Origin: Planktotalea sp.
GTDB taxonomy: Bacteria > Pseudomonadota > Alphaproteobacteria > Rhodobacterales > Rhodobacteraceae
DNA: 8,298 nucleotides
Reading direction: 5' to 3'
NCBI GenBank assembly: GCA_024645145.1
Contig: JAHEGL010000061.1
Location: 1-8,298, forward strand
Within the stretch, counting starts at the first letter, position 1. Each line of letters begins with the position of its first letter. The notes below the pieces were generated by a model. It did not search any database. It was not told the origin of the DNA and saw nothing but the letters and a program-made list of their open reading frames with translations. Of the stretch, positions 6,957-8,298 are shown piece by piece. The position numbers and the translations under genes are program-made.

Positions 6957-7240
6957 TGAATCAACTTATTTGGGGGGAGGTTCCCAGCGTCGCGCACTGG
7001 GTGGGGGCAATTAACACGCGACGCTGGAATGAAGCTATATGCAGCTACAAGAATGGGTATGACTATATTTCGGGGCCGATCTTTGGTGCGAATGAGGCAA
7101 CATTGGGTCATTCGACTGAGTACGACCGCTACCTACTACTTTTGACGAGTGAAACCTCTGGTGCGCAATCTTTGATTGTGAATGCCGCGCCAATTTATTT
7201 GATTCTTTTGAGCCAAGCATTGGGCAAGAACCGCTCATGA
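6956..7240 (+). CDS. Doubtful 94-residue ORF, possible gene remnant
   Basis: I do not recognise this gene with confidence. It would encode 94 residues starting MNQLIWGEVPSVAHWVGAIN, with no signal peptide or membrane helix. The stretch NTRRWNEAICSYKNGYDY followed by ISGPIF resembles in outline the C-terminal half of DUF3990-like (ADP-ribosyltransferase-fold) domains, which carry an Asn-Arg then a YD-x-x-x-GPI/V-A pattern. That is a memory-based pattern match only. Against a live gene: no clear ribosome-binding site precedes the ATG, the frame is blocked by TAG at 6932-6934, and the ggt promoter touches the start. It also uses codons such as ATA, CTA and GGG freely, unlike its neighbours. It is the only coding candidate in 6901-7246. 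It runs head-to-head with ggt and ends 6 nt before the stop of the opposing HATPase gene. Confidence 0.35.
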   Translation: MNQLIWGEVPSVAHWVGAINTRRWNEAICSYKNGYDYISGPIFGANEATLGHSTEYDRYLLLLTSETSGAQSLIVNAAPIYLILLSQALGKNRS

Positions 7241-7246
7241 ATCAGA

Positions 7247-7729
7247 CTAAACCTTAGCGAAAGCGTCTCTAAATCGAAGGATGTTGCGATCCTCGTCGCG
7301 CTTATACATTAGCATTGACGTCATATCGCGAATTAGACCCCAGCCAAACCCTCCCTCTGGGAGATGGTTTATCTCGGCGTCTAGATCGTGATCCTTTGTA
7401 GGAGGAATCACACCCCCGGGTAGAATTTTTCCCCGATCACTCACTTCAAATCGCAGCCCTTGTTCCGCTTTGCTGCAAGATAGGGTTACGGTGCCGCTTT
7501 CATTCAACGGATATGCATGCTCAACAATGTTGTTCGCTACTTCGGCAAGAATGATTTCAACAAAACCAATTGCCAGCTCATTAATTGCGAGCGCTTTGAG
7601 CGAAGCGCGCAAAGACAACAAGGCGCGCCGCACAGACATTTCTGTCGCGGGGAAAACCAGATGAATATCAGGCGGTGCAGGAGTGTTGGGCGTGCCATGC
7701 ATGGGTGTTAAGAAATAGCCATCAGGCAC
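7247..7729 (-). CDS. RsbW/RbaW-like anti-sigma factor, HATPase domain serine kinase
   Basis: A 160-residue soluble protein with a GHKL/HATPase_c domain of the RsbW-SpoIIAB class. In partner switching such proteins bind and inhibit a sigma factor, or phosphorylate the STAS partner. After a proline-containing N terminus (about 1-24), the N box is LAEVANNIVEHAY (61-73, with E63 and N67). The G1 box is SDRGK (97-101). The G2 glycine-rich lid GGFGWGL (126-132) completes the ATP site. It has no sensor or transmembrane region, so it is not a classical histidine kinase. Start GTG at 7729 overlaps the end of the STAS gene by 8 nt and has AGG a few nt upstream, which indicates translational coupling. 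The downstream ATG at 7702 has no ribosome-binding site. Stop TAG at 7247-7249. The pair resembles rbaV-rbaW of Rhodobacter capsulatus; orthology is inferred, and the controlled sigma factor is not in the window. Confidence 0.87.
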   Translation of the reverse strand: MPDGYFLTPMHGTPNTPAPPDIHLVFPATEMSVRRALLSLRASLKALAINELAIGFVEIILAEVANNIVEHAYPLNESGTVTLSCSKAEQGLRFEVSDRGKILPGGVIPPTKDHDLDAEINHLPEGGFGWGLIRDMTSMLMYKRDEDRNILRFRDAFAKV

Positions 7730-8069
7730 TTTTTACCTGATCTATTTGTACGGCTTCCATGGGTGAACTGAAGATTCTAAAGACGCGTTCCATTCGTGTC
7801 AGCGCAAATACTTTTGCTACAATCGGCGTTAATCCGGCTAGGTGCAAAGGCCGGTCTTTGCCGAGGTGCTTCATTGACGCGACAATTGCGCCAAGTCCGC
7901 TAGAGTCGATGAAATCAACCTGATTCAAATCAAGCACAACCGCCGTCTCTTGGTCAGCTGTGAGCTCCCGTACAGTATCTTTGAACTGGATGGCTGCCAC
8001 TGCATCAATCCGCGGTGCGTGGACAGTTAGAATTTGAAGATCGCCGGTCGTTTCACTTGTAATGTTCAT
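7722..8069 (-). CDS. STAS-domain anti-sigma factor antagonist (RsbV/RbaV-like)
   Basis: A 115-residue single STAS domain. Such anti-anti-sigma factors sequester the HATPase kinase when unphosphorylated and are switched off by phosphorylation of a conserved Ser. The family pattern is clear: a beta-strand start (LQILTVHAPRIDA, 11-23), then VVLDLNQVDFIDSSGLGAIV (44-63). S56, directly after D55, is the likely phosphosite, and the C-terminal helix carries LAGLTPIVAKVF. The length is normal and nothing is fused to it. ATG at 8069 has an AGG about ten nt upstream, a weak ribosome-binding site. It is the first gene of a two-gene unit with the kinase gene, whose GTG start lies inside its last codons. 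A phosphatase partner (PP2C/RsbU type, RbaY in Rhodobacter) is absent here and may be encoded elsewhere. It is divergent from the GAF gene across 70 nt; no convincing promoter was recognised there. Confidence 0.9.
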   Translation of the reverse strand: MNITSETTGDLQILTVHAPRIDAVAAIQFKDTVRELTADQETAVVLDLNQVDFIDSSGLGAIVASMKHLGKDRPLHLAGLTPIVAKVFALTRMERVFRIFSSPMEAVQIDQVKSA

Positions 8070-8139
8070 CTGTATCTTGCCTGTTCTGGAAAACCTGCGA
8101 TCACAGCTAAGAGCAATTGGTTACGATTCGGTGAGTGCA

Positions 8140-8298
8140 ATGACTGAAATAAATTACAAAGATCTGCGCTCGGCGATCTTGTCTTTGACGAGCAATGAGA
8201 CCGACGAAATCGCTTTGATGACCACGTTCGTGTGTGAACTGCACCATAGCGATTCGCGGTTTGATTGGACCGGTTTTTATCGTGTGACTGAGCCTGAA
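8140..8298 (+). CDS. msrC: GAF-domain free-methionine-(R)-sulfoxide reductase, 3' partial
   Basis: The first 53 residues of a protein cut by the window end. The sequence YKDLRSAILSLTSNETDEI followed by ELHH and FDWTGFYRV fits the N-terminal helices and first strand of the GAF-fold reductase fRMsr (E. coli YebR/MsrC), where a W-x-GFY motif is characteristic. This cytoplasmic enzyme reduces free methionine-(R)-sulfoxide, repairing oxidised methionine. The catalytic cysteines lie further along the chain and are not in the window, so activity cannot be judged. ATG at 8140 is preceded by GGTGAG (8130-8135) with 4-nt spacing. An in-frame GTG at 8131 is less likely. It is divergent from the STAS-kinase pair; the link to them is by position only. 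Confidence 0.8.
   Translation, partial: MTEINYKDLRSAILSLTSNETDEIALMTTFVCELHHSDSRFDWTGFYRVTEPE

Noticed and set aside
8070..8139. Promoters in the gap between the STAS gene and the GAF gene
   Set aside because: TTGCCT at 8077-8082 has no acceptable -10 at 16-18 nt, and no minus-strand pair was convincing, so none was called.

Overview
The window looks like chromosomal DNA of an alphaproteobacterium, most likely a marine Rhodobacterales (Roseobacter-group) member of moderate GC. The evidence is the order ftsK-lolA, the alphaproteobacterial form of HspQ, the sequence style of the AEC carrier, and a STAS/HATPase pair like RbaV-RbaW of that order. No sign of an integrated mobile element, CRISPR array, tRNA or rRNA was seen.

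Layout, left to right: (1) nt 1-2676 (+), the DNA translocase FtsK, cut at its 5' end by the window edge; (2) nt 2755-3360 (+), LolA, the periplasmic lipoprotein chaperone, 78 nt after a GC-rich hairpin; (3) nt 3357-3944 (-), a lipoprotein with a lysozyme-like lytic transglycosylase domain, whose stop overlaps the lolA stop; (4) nt 4034-4915 (-), an AEC-family carrier; (5) an 84-nt divergent intergenic region with a heat-shock-like promoter; (6) nt 5000-5326 (+), HspQ, whose stop overlaps that of (7) nt 5323-6900 (-), a YwrD-type gamma-glutamyltransferase without signal peptide, preceded by a good sigma70-type promoter; (8) nt 6901-7246, a 346-nt stretch holding only a doubtful 94-residue plus-strand ORF, possibly a gene remnant; (9) nt 7247-7729 and 7722-8069 (-), an overlapping pair, RsbW-like HATPase and STAS anti-anti-sigma factor, in the gene order STAS then kinase; (10) nt 8140 to the window end (+), the start of a GAF-domain free-methionine-(R)-sulfoxide reductase.

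Several genes share an envelope or stress theme. FtsK acts at the division septum, LolA carries lipoproteins to the outer membrane, and the lytic transglycosylase is itself a predicted outer-membrane lipoprotein. HspQ, the partner-switching pair and the methionine sulfoxide reductase are stress-response functions. The most interesting items are the RbaVW-like switch (in Rhodobacter capsulatus this system affects gene transfer agent production), the hspQ start region (heat-shock-like promoter almost abutting the start, plus a two-codon mini-ORF overlapping the start codons), and the doubtful small ORF at 6956-7240. I did not find a clearly new multi-gene system.
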